A stretch of 64,000 nucleotides of DNA from Stomorhina lunata (GCA_933228675.1 OW121744.1:101286622-101350621), one strand, 5' to 3'. Shown: positions 47,701-59,895, counted from the stretch's first letter. Notes: a model not told the origin generated them from the sequence alone. Translations and numbers: made by a program.

Positions 47701-50700
47701 AATATTTTTCTATAGAAAAATTTTCGTTAGAAATATTTTTCTATAGAAAAATTTTCGTTAGAAATATTTTTCTATAGAAAAATTTTCGTTAGAAATATTT
47801 TTCTATAGAAAAATTTTCGTTAGAAATATTTTTCTATAGAAAAATTTTCGTTAGAAATATTTTTCTATAGAAAAATTTTCGTTAGAAATATTTTTCTATA
47901 GAAAAATTTTCGTTAGAAATATTTTTCTATAGAAAAATTTTCGTTAGAAATATTTTTCTATAGAAAAATTTTCGTTAGAAATATTTTTCTATAGAAAAAT
48001 TTTCGTTAGAAATATTTTTCTATAGAAAAATTTTCGTTAGAAATATTTTTCTATAGAAAAATTTTCGTTAGAAATATTTTTCTATAGAAAAATTTTCGTT
48101 AGAAATATTTTTCTATAGAAAAATTTTCGTTAGAAATATTTTTCTATAGAAAAATTTTCGTTAGAAATATTTTTCTATAGAAAAATTTTCGTTAGAAATA
48201 TTTTTCTATAGAAAAATTTTCGTTAGAAATATTTTTCTATACAAAAATTTTCGTTAGAAATATTTTTCTATAGAAAAATTTTCGTTAGAAATATTTTTCT
48301 ATACAAAAATTTTCGTTAGAAATATTTTTCTATAGAAAAATTTTCGTTAGAAATATTTTTCTATAGAAAAATTTTCGTTAGAAATATTTTTCTATAGAAA
48401 AATTTTCGTTAGAAATATTTTTCTATAGAAAAATTTTCGTTAGAAATATTTTTCTATAGAAAAATTTTCGTTAGAAATATTTTTCTATAGAAAAATTTTC
48501 GTTAGAAATATTTTTCTATAGAAAAATTTTCGTTAGAAATATTTTTCTATAGAAAAATTTTCGTTAGAAATATTTTTCTATAGAAAAATTTTCGTTAGAA
48601 ATATTTTTCTATAGAAAAATTTTCGTTAGAAATATTTTTCTATAGAAAAATTTTCGTTAGAAATATTTTTCTATAGAAAAATTTTCGTTAGAAATATTTT
48701 TCTATAGAAAAATTTTCGTTAGAAATATTTTTCTATAGAAAAATTTTCGTTAGAAATATTTTTCTATACAAAAATTTTCGTTAGAAATATTTTTCTATAC
48801 CAAAATTTTCGTTAGAAATATTTTTCTATACAAAATTTTTCGTTAGAAATATTTTTCTATAGAGAAATTTTCGTTAGAAATATTTTTCTACAGAAAAATT
48901 TTCGCTAGAAATATTTTTCTATAGAAAAATTTTCGTTAGAAATTTTTCTATAGAAAAATTTTCGTTAGAAATATTTTTCTATAGAAAAATTTTCGTTAGA
49001 AATATTTTTCTATAGAAAAATTTTCGTTAGAAATATTTTTCTATAGAAAAATTTTCGTTAGAAATATTTTTCTATAGAAAAATTTTCGTTAGAAATATTT
49101 TTCTATAGAAAAATTTTCGTTAGAAATATTTTTCTATAGAAAAATTTTCGTTAGAAATATTTTTCTATAGAAAAATTTTCGTTAGAAATATTTTTCTATA
49201 GAAAAATTTTCGTTAGAAATATTTTTCTATAGAAAAATTTTCGTTAGAAATATTTTTCTATAGAAAAATTTTCGTTAGAAATATTTTTCTATAGAAAAAT
49301 TTTCGTTAGAAATATTTTTCTATAGAAAAATTTTCGTTAGAAATATTTTTCTATAGAAAAATTTTCATTAGAAATATTTTTCTATAGAAAAATTTTCATT
49401 AGAAATATTTTTCTATAGAAAAATTTTCGTTAGAAATATTTTTCTATACAAAAATTTTCGTTAGAAATATTTTTCTATAGAAAAATTTTCGTTAGAAATA
49501 TTTTTCTATACAAAAATTTTCGTTAGAAATATTTTTCTATAGAAAAATTTTCGTTAGAAATATTTTTCTATAGAAAAATTTTCGTTAGAAATATTTTTCT
49601 ATAGAAAAATTTTCGTTAGAAATATTTTTCTATAGAAAAATTTTCGTTAGAAATATTTTTCTATAGAAAAATTTTCGTTAGAAATATTTTTCTATAGAAA
49701 AATTTTCGTTAGAAATATTTTTCTATAGAAAAATTTTCCTTAGAAATATTTTTCTATAGAAAAATTTTCGTTAGAAATATTTTTCTATAGAAAAATTTTC
49801 GTTAGAAATATTTTTCTATAGAAAAATTTTCGTTAGAAATATTTTTCTATAGAAAAATTTTCGTCAGAAATATTTTTCTATAGAAAAAAAAATTTTCGTT
49901 AGAAATATTTTTCTATAGAAAAATTTTCGTTAGAAATATTTTTTTATAGAAAAATTTTCAATAGAAATATTTTTTTATAGAAAAATTTTCATTAGAAATA
50001 TTTTTCTATAGAAAAATTTTCATTAGAAATATTTTTCTATAGAAAAATTTTCATTAGAAATATTTTTCTATAGAAAAATTTTCGTTAGAAATATTTTTCT
50101 ATAGAAAAATTTTCGTTAGAAATATTTTTCTATAGAAAAATTTTCGTTAGAAATATATTTCTATAGAAAAATTTTCGTTAAAAATATTTTTCTATAGAAA
50201 AATTTTCGTTGGAAATATTTTTCTATAGAAAAATTTTCGTTAGAAATATTTTTCTATAGAAAAATTTTCGTTAGAAATATTTTTCTATAGAAAAATTTTC
50301 GTTAGAAATATTTTTCTATAGAAAAATTTTCGTTAGAAATATTTTTCTATAGAAAAATTTTCGTTAGAAATATTTTTCTATAGAAAAATTTTCGTTAGAA
50401 ATATTTTTCTATAGAAAAATTTTCGTTAGAAATATTTTTCTATAGAAAAATTTTCGTTAGAAATATTTTTCTATAGAAAAATTTTCGTTAGAAATATTTT
50501 TCTATAGAAAAATTTTCGTTAGAAATATTTTTCTATAGAAAAATTTTCGTTAGAAATATTTTTCTATAGAAAAATTTTCGTTAGAAATATTTTTCTATAG
50601 AAAAATTTTCGTTAGAAATATTTTTCTATAGAAAAATTTTCGTTAGAAATATTTTTCTATAGAAAAATTTTCGTTAGAAATATTTTTCTATAGAAAAATT

Positions 50701-51685
50701 TTCGTTAGAAATATTTTTCTATAGAAAAATTTTCGTTAGAAATATTTTTCTATAGAAAAATTTTCGTTAGAAATATTTTTCTATAGAAAAATTTTCGTTA
50801 GAAATATTTTTCTATAGAAAAATTTTCGTTAGAAATATTTTTCTATAGAAAAATTTTCGTTAGAAATATTTTTCTATAGAAAAATTTTCGTTAGAAATAT
50901 TTTTCTATAGAAAAATTTTCGTTAGAAATATTTTTCTATAGAAAAATTTTCGTTAGAAATATATTTCTATAGAAAAATTTTCGTTAAAAATATTTTTCTA
51001 TAGAAAAATTTTCGTTAGAAATATTTTTCTATAGAAAAATTTTCGTTAGAAATATTTTTCTATAGAAAAATTTTCGTTAGAAATATTTTTCTATAGAAAA
51101 ATTTTCGTTAGAAATATTTTTCTATAGAAAAATTTTCGTTAGAAATATTTTTCTATAGAAAAATTTTCGTTAGAAATATTTTTCTATAGAAAAATTTTCG
51201 TTAGAAATATTTTTCTATAGAAAAATTTTAGTTAGAAATATTTTTCTATAGAAAAATTTTCGTTAGAAATATTTTTCTATAGAAAAATTTTCGTTAGAAA
51301 TATTTTTCTATAGAAAAATTTTCGTTAGAAATATTTTTCTATAGAAAAATTTTCGTTAGAAATATTTTTCTATAGAAAAATTTTCGTTAGAAATATTTTT
51401 CTATAGAAAAATTTTCATTAGAAATATTTTTCTATAGAAAAATTTTCATTAGAAATATTTTTCTATAGAAAAATTTTCGTTAGAAATATTTTTCTATAGA
51501 AAAATTTTCGTTAGAAATATTTTTCTATAGAAAAATTTTCGTTAGAAATATTTTTCTATAGAAAAATTTTCGTTAAAAATATTTTTCTATAGAAAAATTT
51601 TCGTTAGAAATATTTTTCTACAGAAAAATTTTCGCTAGAAATATTTTTCTATAGAAAAATTTTCGTTAGAAAATTTTCTATATAA
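44787..51685 (+). repeat. Satellite R12 (6.9 kb, highly homogeneous 31-bp unit)
   Basis: About 222 units that join TTTTCGTTAGAAATATTTTT to CTATAGAAAAA. Most units are identical. The first few carry ATTTTCGATAG instead of TTTTCGTTAG. Rare marker variants define higher-order copies: ATACCAAAATTTTCG at 46941, 47499 and 48799 (558 = 18 units; 1300 = 42 units minus the 2-bp deletion), GTTAGAAATTTTTC at 47641 and 48941 (1300), and a TATATTTC variant at 46341, 50154 and 50960 (3813 = 123 units; 806 = 26 units). Confidence 0.98.
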
Positions 51686-52777
51686 ACTTTAGTTTTGGCA
51701 TCATGATCTCTTATATTAATAACTGTGATTATTCTATTAAACTGAAACTAGTGGCTCTTAAACTACCTTATCCTAAATTTATTCCCAAAATATTCCTACA
51801 ACTTTAATAATATTAAAGTTACATAAAGTCTTTTCGGCTCTTCCTTGATTGAGTGAAAGATCTTCTATATAAATGACACAATACAATAATGGGAAATTGA
51901 ATAATTTCCATTGTTACAAGAAAAGTTACAAGTAAATAAATGGAAAAAATAATAGTGACAAAAATGTAAAAAAAACTTTTCAAGAAACTAAAATCAGCTA
52001 AAACGAATCTTAAGTACCCTGTAGCTTTTCCAGAATTCTTATACATACAATTACAGAAATGCCAAAGAGGCTGAACTGCTAAATATTATTTCCCTAAATT
52101 CCTCGGCTCCTGGCATGCCATGGCATTCCTGTACATTTCTAAAAGTAGTTAAAAAACCATTTGAAGTTATCTATTACTTATGTAATAGCATTGCTACACA
52201 GAGCTACATAACAGCACTTACAATTGCAATAGTTTGCAACACTAACAGCAGCAGCATAACAACTACAATAACAGCAACAACATTCATAATAGAACTAAGG
52301 TTTGACTGACTATAGAAAACTATAGTCAAATTGAATGAATGACTGAATGAACGAATGAATGAATAAAAACTACTAAATGTTTTCTTTTTATTTATTTAAA
52401 TTTTAAACAGAATAATAAATATGTGAGAGAGTGGGAGTGTATGAAAGAATGTCTGTGTGAATATTTGTGTGCAAATTTTCTAAGTGCCCGTACAAATACA
52501 AATGCAGCTACGAATGTATTTGTGTATCTTGTAAAAGTGTTAGTTCGTTCGTAGTCGAAGTAGAAAACATTGAATGTTTTGACTATCAGGAGAATAGTTG
52601 TAATTGCTTTATGTTTTATATTTGTTGTTAACTTAGTAGATATTTTCCATTCTTTTTTTTTTTTTGTTTTGTTCTATTCAAGTTTTTATGCAATTTTATT
52701 ATAGTTTTGTAAATGTTGTTGTTGTTGATGTTGTTATATTGTTGTTAACAAAGTACAAGTTATTCTAAGAATTGTTA
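51686..52777. other. Spacer with a GAAT microsatellite
   Basis: Intron-like unique sequence with a short (GAAT)n tract near 52333-52368 and CAACAG/CAACAA runs near 52240. No gene supported. Confidence 0.5.
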
Positions 52778-52939
52778 ATGCCAACACAAAGTGGCAATTT
52801 GTTTGGAAAATTCAATTTGAACAAACAAATAGAAGCAACTGCCGCAGCAGCGGCAACTCCAGCTAAAGCATCACTAAATGCAGCAAATGCTGCAGAAGTA
52901 TTTTGTAGTTTGCTACATAAAAAAATGCATATTTCTTAG
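52778..52939 (+). CDS. Doubtful 53-codon Ala-rich open frame
   Basis: ATG to TAG. The peptide begins MPTQSGNLFGKF and has an alanine-rich centre (ATAAAAATPAKASLNAANAA). The DNA is clearly more GC-rich than its surroundings. The minus strand is also open here (SAAFAAFSDALAGVAAAAA-like, preceded by a TTTTTTTATGTAG acceptor-like sequence), so even the strand is unsure. It could be an exon of either strand or only a GCA-rich intronic patch. Confidence 0.2.
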   Translation: MPTQSGNLFGKFNLNKQIEATAAAAATPAKASLNAANAAEVFCSLLHKKMHIS

Positions 52940-53045
52940 GAAAATTAAAAATGTAATGAAAATCTAACATTTGAATAAATTTATTAAACGGGAAATTTAC
53001 AAATTAATAGGTTGTAATTAAAGAAAGAACTTATTAAAAATGTTT

Positions 53046-53645
53046 CTAAAGAAAAATATTTCTATCGAAAATTCTTCTATAGAAAAATTTTCCGTTAACA
53101 AAAACAAAAATTTTTTACCGAAAACTTTTCTATAGAAAATTTTTTTATCGAAAATTTTTGCATAGAATTTTTTTAAGGAAATTTTTTCTATAGAAAAATA
53201 TTTCTAACGAAAATTTTTCTAAAGAAAAATAAATCTAACGAACATTTTTCTAAAGAAAAATAAGTATAACGAAAATTTTTCTAAAGAAAAATAAATCCAA
53301 CGAAAATTTTTCTAAAGAAAAATAAACCTAACGAAAATTTTTCTATAGAAAAATAATTCTAACGAAAATTTTTCTATAGAAAAATAATTCTAACGAAAAT
53401 TTTTCTATAGAAAAATAATTCTAACGAAAATTTTTCTATAGAAAAATAATTCTAACGAAAATTTTTCTATAGAAAAATAATTCTAACGAAAATTTTTCTA
53501 TAGAAAAATAGTTCTAACGAAAATTTTTCTATAGAAAAATAATTCTAACGGAAATTTTTCTATAGAAAAAAAATTCGAACGAAAATTTTTCTATAAAAAA
53601 TAATTCTTACGAAAATTTTTCTGTAGAAAAATAATTCTTTCGAAA
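53046..53645 (-). repeat. Satellite R13a (inverted R12 subfamily)
   Basis: About 19 units of CTATAGAAAAATAATTC joined to TAACGAAAATTTTT. Its reverse complement differs from the R12 unit at one base in 31. It is degenerate at the left edge. Confidence 0.93.
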
Positions 53646-54060
53646 ATCTTTCTATAGAAAAATTTTGATATCGAAAATTTTTCTTTAGAAAAACTTTTAT
53701 ATAGAAAATTTTTCTATAGAAAAATTTTTATATCGAAAATTTTTCTATAGAAAAATTTTTATATCGAAAATTTTCCTATAGAAAAATTTTTATATCGAAA
53801 ATTTTCCTATAGAAAAATTTTTATATCGAAAATTTTTCTGTAGAAAAATTTTTATATCGAAAATTTTTCTGTAGAAAAATTTTTATATCGAAAATTTTTC
53901 TATAGAAAAATTTTTATATCGAAAATTTTTCTATGGAAAAATTTTTATATCGAAAATTTTTCTGTAGAAAAATTTTTATATCGAAAATTTTTTTATAGAA
54001 AAATTTTTATATCGAATATTTTTCTATAGAAAAATTTTTATATCTTTGTTTTTTCTATAG
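53646..54060 (-). repeat. Satellite R13b (ATATCGAAAA unit)
   Basis: About 13 units of CTATAGAAAAATTTTTATATC plus GAAAATTTTT, 31 bp, following R13a without a spacer. Confidence 0.93.
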
Positions 54061-54412
54061 AAAAATTTTTTAACCTATAGAAAAATTTTTAAACCTCGAA
54101 AATTTTTCTATAGAAAAATTTTCGATATAAAAATTTTTCTATAGAAAAATTTTCGATATAAAAATTTTTCTATAGAAAAATTTTCGATATAAAAATTTTT
54201 CTATAGAAAAATTTTCGATATAAAAATTTTTCTATAAAAAAATTTTCGATATAAAAATTTTTCTACAGAAAAATTTTCGATATAAAAATTTTTCCATAGA
54301 AAAATTTTCGATATAAAAATTTTTCTATAGAAAAATTTTCGATATAAAAATTTTTCTATAGAAAAATTTTCGAAATAAAAATTTTTCTATAGAAAATTTT
54401 TGACATCGAAAA
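54061..54412 (+). repeat. Satellite R13c (R13b reversed)
   Basis: About 11 units with TTTTCGATATAAAAATTTTT, the reverse complement of R13b. The turn lies in a scrambled stretch at about 54040-54115. Confidence 0.93.
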
Positions 54413-55015
54413 TTATTCTATGTCTTCTTATCGTCAACTTTTCTATAGAAATGTCTGCCTATCGCCAACTTTTTCATAGAAATATCTTCCTATCGTTAAC
54501 TTTTCAATAGAAATGTCTTCCTATCGTCAACTTTTCTTTAGAAATGTCTTCCTATCGCCAACTATTTCATAGAAATATCTTTCTATCGTCAACTTTTCTA
54601 TAGAAATGTTGTCCTATCGTCAACTTTCTTATAGAAATGTTGTCCTATCGTCAACTTTTCTATAGAAATGTTGTCCTTTCGTCAGTTTTTCTATAGAAAT
54701 AATGTCCTATCGTCAACTTTTTTAAAGAGATGTTGTCCAATCGTCTACTTTTCAATAAAAGTGATGACCGTCGTCATCTTTGCTATAGAAATGTTGTCCT
54801 ATCGTCAACTTTTTTATATAAATGTTATCCTATCGTCAACTTTTCTATAGAAATGTTATCCTGTCGTCAACTTTTCTATAGAAATGTTATCCTATCGTAA
54901 ACTTTTCTATAGAAATATTGTAATGTCGTCAACTTTTTTTATAGAAATGTTGTCCTATAGCCAACTTTTCTATATAAATCTCTTTCTATAGAAATGTCTT
55001 CCTATCTTCTTCCTA
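54413..55015 (+). repeat. Satellite R13d (R11-related)
   Basis: About 19 units that join CTATAGAAATGTTGT to CCTATCGTCAACTTTT, 31 bp. It shares CCTATCGTCAACTTTTCTATAG with R11 and differs in the segment between. Degenerate at both ends. Confidence 0.92.
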
Positions 55016-56536
55016 TTAAGCCTTACATTATTTTTATTGTTTTATTTGTGATGCTTGGATATTCTTGATCATGTTCTCATTAAAACTTAACTTTACCAAA
55101 ATTATATTTAAATTTTTTAACTCAATGTCCTTTTTTCTCTGTTTAACTTTCAACTTAAACTTTTCATAACATAACAAAACGTATAATAAAATAAATATAA
55201 AAAAAACTTTAAATGAAAATAAAATTGTACAACTGACAACTTGTTTTACTGCTCACATCCGGTACGCTTTTCAACTTTTCAGAACTCATTTCCGCCCTGT
55301 GTGTACAAGTATGAAGAATGAATAAATGAATGAATGTAAATATGAGTTCGTATGTGTGTAAGTGGTGCTGTGATGAAGTATATGAATGTATCTATATGTA
55401 TGTATGTGTATGAGTGTTTGCACTTTTTGTGCAAATACATTTGTCAGTCTGAATAGAAGCTATTAAATAGTAGTCATTAAAAATATAAAATGGCAACAAA
55501 AACTTATTCTTTTTTTTTTGCTATTTAAAGCATGAAAACTGTCTGTGAAGTTATTGAATTCAGAGGATTTTCTATGTGTTCTAGTGCTGGAAATGAAGTT
55601 TTTTAACAATCTTTAAAAATAAATATTATTAGAGTTTCAGGAATGTCTGCTTAAGTAGTAACATTGCTTTGATTTCGAAGTCTATTTTGTAATTATGTGA
55701 AAAAATATATTTTTCTTTAAATCCTTTGTCTTCTTTTTAGCTCCCTGCTATTTCACACTAAATGCTTAAAAACTAATTTCAAGCCACATGTGTTCCAATC
55801 TTTTTTGCCAAAATCTACCACTTATCAAGGCATGAATAAAGATTTCTTCAATATTTAACAACCCTTTTGATTTTCTGTTTCCTTCTTTTCCTATAATTTG
55901 CAAGGAACTCTTATGGCTCAACATGCAATTTTAATCAAGTTTAAGCATTTGTCGTCACATCCTTGATGACAACCACCAATTGTTGCCTCAAGCTACCACA
56001 CATGGTGTGGTAATAGTGGTGGTATGTGTGTTTTTTTTTTCTTTCTTATTCCCCTCAGCTTTTTATTTATAAAAAAAGCTTTTTTTTTGCAAATAAATAA
56101 AATAAGTAGTAACATTTCTGATGTATTTTATTTGTGAATATGTACAAAAAAAAATTCATGCTAAATGTTCTAGTGTAACTGATAATACAATTTGCTACTT
56201 ATTTATTAATTTATAGGGGAAATATTGTTACTGTAACATAATTTAACTTAAGTTGAGCAGAGCAGAGTCAAGTAATTGAATATGAAAATTGACCCCCTCT
56301 AAGGAAAGTAAGTACTACTACTTTAGCTTTTTAACTCAGTTGGGTTCTTTTGTAATTGGGTTTGGCAAAAGGGGTTGACAATTATGGCAAATAGTTGCTT
56401 GCTGGTAGCATTTATTGAGTTCATTCACTTTAACTAATTCAAATTAGTAATGAAATGTAATTTGCAAATTATATTTAAAAGTTACTAATTCAAAAAGAGA
56501 ATATAGTTAATTCAGGTACTTTAGTAGCTACTAATA
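55016..56536. other. Spacer, intron-like
   Basis: Unique AT-rich sequence with short TGAA and TATG microsatellite runs near 55315-55410. No supported gene. Confidence 0.5.
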
Positions 56537-56600
56537 TGGTAGAGCAGTAAATTAGCAGCTAAAAGGCTTCAAGTTCGAATCCCAAGAATTTTTTTTAAAT
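56537..56600 (+). mobile_element. tRNA-like fragment (SINE head or tRNA pseudogene)
   Basis: TGGTAGAGCAGT (A-box-like, 56537-56548) and AGTTCGAATCCC (B box, 56572-56583) followed by T8. The spacing is shorter than in a complete tRNA and the stems do not close. Confidence 0.5.
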
Positions 56601-56848
56601 TCAGTGTAAAACAATAGTTTACTTGAACACTGAAGTATTTTACAGTCCCATTTCCTGGCTAACAAAAACAAACAAGGGCAAAATCACCGAATTCGATATC
56701 GGTCGAAAACTCCGACTTTTAAGCAAATATTGTGTAACATAGCTCAGGGATTTTCAAAATAAATTGCATTTTGTATTTTAGTATAAATAAAATTCTTCTT
56801 TTAACAGGAAACTTTTGACAAAAAGTTAAAACGTAGTAAACTCTTCAT

Positions 56849-56986
56849 GCAGGCGTAGTCAGCCCATAACACCAGAAGCCGAAGACTTTTTGGAATATTC
56901 ATAAATATTACGATCATTAATGAAATTCGTGGAAATGAGTATTAAAAGCATACAGTTGAGACTAGGATGTTAGCAAAATCGGTCGA
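56849..56986 (+). repeat. Array-flank module, copy D
   Basis: The best-preserved copy: AGGCGTAGTCAGCCCATAAC, then CCAGAAGCCGAAGACTTTTT, ATTACGATCATTAATGAAAT, GAGTATTAAAAGCAT, AGTTGAGACTAGGATGTTAG and CAAAATCGG. R14 begins about 10 bases later. Confidence 0.82.
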
Positions 56987-56995
56987 TAATGTTTA

Positions 56996-59335
56996 GTTAA
57001 AGAAAAATTTTTTATCGAAAATTTTTCTATAGAAACATTTTTTATCGAAAATTTTTCTATAGAAACATTTTGTTAACGAAAATTTTTCTAAAGAAAAATG
57101 TTTTTATCGAAAATTTTTCTATAGAAAACTTTTTTAATCGAAAATTTTTCTATAGAAAACTTTTTCAATCGAAAATTTTTCTATAAAAAAATTTTTTTAT
57201 CAAATATGTTTCTATGGAAAAAACCCTTTCTTTTTGAATGTATTTTTTTATCGAAAAATTTTCTATAGAAAAAACCCATTTTTTTTGAAAACTTTTTTTA
57301 TCGAAAATTTTTCTATTGAAAAATTTTTTATTGAACATTTTTTTGTTGACAAATTTTTTTTATTAAAAATTTTTTTTTAGAAAAATTTTTCAATCGAAAA
57401 TTTTTCTATCAGGTTTTTTTTTTTGAAAAAGTTTTTTATCGATAACTTTTTTTTGGAAAAATTTTTTTTAGAAAAATTTTTTTATCGAAAAATTTTCTAT
57501 AAAAAAAATATTTTTTTCGTAAATTTTTCTACAGAAAAAACCATTTTTTTTACTCGAAAATTTTTCTATACCGAAAATTTTTTTATCAAAAATTTTTATA
57601 GATTTTTTATTGAAAATTTGTCTATAGGAAAATTTTTTTATCGAAAATTTGTCTACAGAAAAATTTTTTTATCGAACATTTTTCTATAGAAAAATTTTGT
57701 TTAACGAAAATTATTCTTTTTTAAAAAGCTTTTCTATAGAAATAATTTTGATTAAAAATTTTTTTATAGAAAAATTTTCGATAAAAAAAAATGTTGTTTA
57801 TTTTTCTATAGAAAAATTTTTTCTATAGAAAAATTTTCGATAAAAAAATTTTTCTATAGAAAAATTTTTGATACAAAAATTTTTCTGTAGAAAAATTTTC
57901 AATACAAAAACTTTTCTGTAGAAAAATTTTCAATAGAAAAATGTATCTATAGAAAAATTTTCGACAAAAAACTTTTCTGGAGAAAAATTTTCGACAAAAA
58001 AATTTTCTAGAGAAAAATTTTGTATAAAATTTTTTGTATATAAATTTTCTAAAGGATTTTAAATAAAAAAAAAATTTTAGAAAAATTTTTTTATCGAAAA
58101 TTTTTCTATAGAAAAATTTTTCTATCGAAATTTTTTCTAGAAAAATTTTCGATAAAAAATTTTCTATAGAAAAATTTTCGATAAAAAATTTTCTATAGAA
58201 AAATTTTTTTATCGAAAATTTTTTGATAAAAAAATTTTTCAATAGAAAATTTTTCAATAACAAAATTTTTCTATAGAAATATTTTCAATAAAAAAATTTT
58301 TCTATAGAAAAATTTTCAATAAAAAAATTTTTCATTAGAAAAATTTTCAATAAAAAAATGTTTCTATAGAAAAATTTTCAATAAAAAAATTTTTCTATAG
58401 AAAAATTTTCAATAAAAAAATTTTTCTATAGAAAAATTTTCAATAAAAAAATTTTTCTATAGAAAAATTTTCAATAAAAAAATTTTTCTATAGAAAAATA
58501 TTCAATAAAAAAATTTTTCAATAGAAAAAGTTTCGATAAAAAAATTTTTCAATAGAAAAATTTTCGATAAAATTTTTCTATTTTTCGATAAAATATTTAT
58601 CTATAGAAAATTTAAAAAAAAAAAAATTCTATAGAAATATTTGCAATAAAAAAATTTTTCTATAGAAAAATTTTCAATAAAAAAATTTTTCTATAGAAAA
58701 ATTTTCAATAAAAAAATTTTTCTATAGAAAAATTTTTAATAAAAAAAGTTTTCTATAGAAAAATTTTCAATAAAAAAATATTTCTATAAAAAAATTTTCA
58801 ATAAAAAAATTTTTTAATAGAAAAATTTTCAATAAAAAAATTTTTTTATAGAAAAATTTTCAATAAAAAAATTTTTTTATAGAAAAATTTTCAATAAAAA
58901 AATTTTTCATTAGAAAAATTTTCAATAAAAAAAATGTTTCTATAGAAACATTTTCAATTAAAAAATGTTTCTATAGATAAATTTTCAATAAAAAAATTTT
59001 TCTATAGAAAAATTTTCAATAAAAAAATTTTTACTAAAAAAATTTTTCTATATAAAAATTTTTGATAAAAAAATTTTTCTATAGAAAATTTTTCTTTTCT
59101 TTTAGAAAAATTTTCGATAAAAAGAAAAATTTTCGATCAAAAAATTTTTCTATAGAAAAGTTTTCGATAAAAAAATTTTTCTATGGAAAAGTTTTCGATA
59201 AAAAAATTTTTCTATAGAAAAATTTTCGATAAAAAAAATTTTCCATAGAAAAATTTTCGATAAAAAAATTTTTCTATAGAAAAATTTTCGATTAAAAAAT
59301 TTTTTCTATAGAAAAATTTTAGACAAAAATATTAA
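56996..59335. repeat. Satellite R14 (CTATAG-core unit in both orientations)
   Basis: About 75 units of 30-31 bp. To about 57720 units read TATCGAAAATTTTTC; after about 57775 they mostly read the reverse (TTTTCGATAAAAAA), with a short return near 58085-58220. From 58260 to 59040 a TTTTCAATAAAAAAATTTTT variant dominates. The left part is the most decayed. Confidence 0.92.
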
Positions 59336-59344
59336 AGTAGTAGG

Positions 59345-59400
59345 AGTAGAAAAAATGTAGTAGACAACTCTATTTGTTTTGTTCTCTTTGTGGGTACCTC
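59345..59400 (+). repeat. Array 3'-flank module, copy 2
   Basis: GTAGTAGACAACTCTATTTG then TTTTGTTCTCTTTGTG, matching the sequence just after R1 (4405-4475) in order and orientation. Confidence 0.6.
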
Positions 59401-59779
59401 TGCTTATATTATATGTATTATTTAGATTATCCTAAAAGTATGCAACATTAATGTTTCTGAAATATGTTACATTTCCATCGATATCGAATGCGGCGACTTA
59501 GCCCTAGATTTGCTGAAATGTAATATCGTTACAACAGATTGTATATAGAGATACTGCCTGTACAATTGTACTCGTATATAGATTATACATGAATTTGGTT
59601 GAATTTTTTTGATAGGGGTTAAGAGAGAGTAGAAAGGTTGTAAGAATGAAATGTAAACCTTTTTTACGCCATTTGCTGCTATTTAGACACATTATTTAAG
59701 CTTTTTTTTCTAGAGACAATTTTATTTTTTTCATCGGCGGCGTCTTAATATTGTAGACTACCGCCAACTGAGGATGTTG
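59401..59779. other. Spacer
   Basis: Unique sequence. The frame at 59504-59692 (-) has no recognisable domain. Confidence 0.5.
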
Positions 59780-59895
59780 AAATTTACAATTTTAGAAAGA
59801 AAATAATAATTACAGAAATTGATGTTGCCGTGTCAGGGGCTTGAACTTTGGATATGGTATGTTATGCTAAGTTGCCGAAGTCGACCACAAATAGA
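59780..59895 (-). mobile_element. tRNA-derived SINE, family 1, second copy
   Basis: On the minus strand TTTGTGGTCGAC ... GGCAACTTAGC (A-box region 59866-59878), ACATACCATATCC, B box AGTTCAAGCCCC (59836-59847), CACGGCAACATCAA, then an AT-rich body. It parallels the copy at 16740-16860 block by block (GTGG, CATATCATAT, GTTCGAGCCCC, CACGCCGACATTA). Confidence 0.65.

Noticed and set aside
40997..51685. CRISPR-like regular spacing
   Set aside because: Units are directly adjacent with no unique spacers, there are no cas-like genes, and the DNA is eukaryotic.
55240..55300. Minus-strand ATG with a downstream GTGAGC donor-like site
   Set aside because: Only about 11 codons before the donor, phase 0 rather than the phase 1 needed for the Ig gene, and no supporting similarity.
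57423..58263. Open frames of 88 and 146 codons in R14
   Set aside because: Same satellite artefact, with low-complexity Phe/Lys/Ile repeats and no domain.
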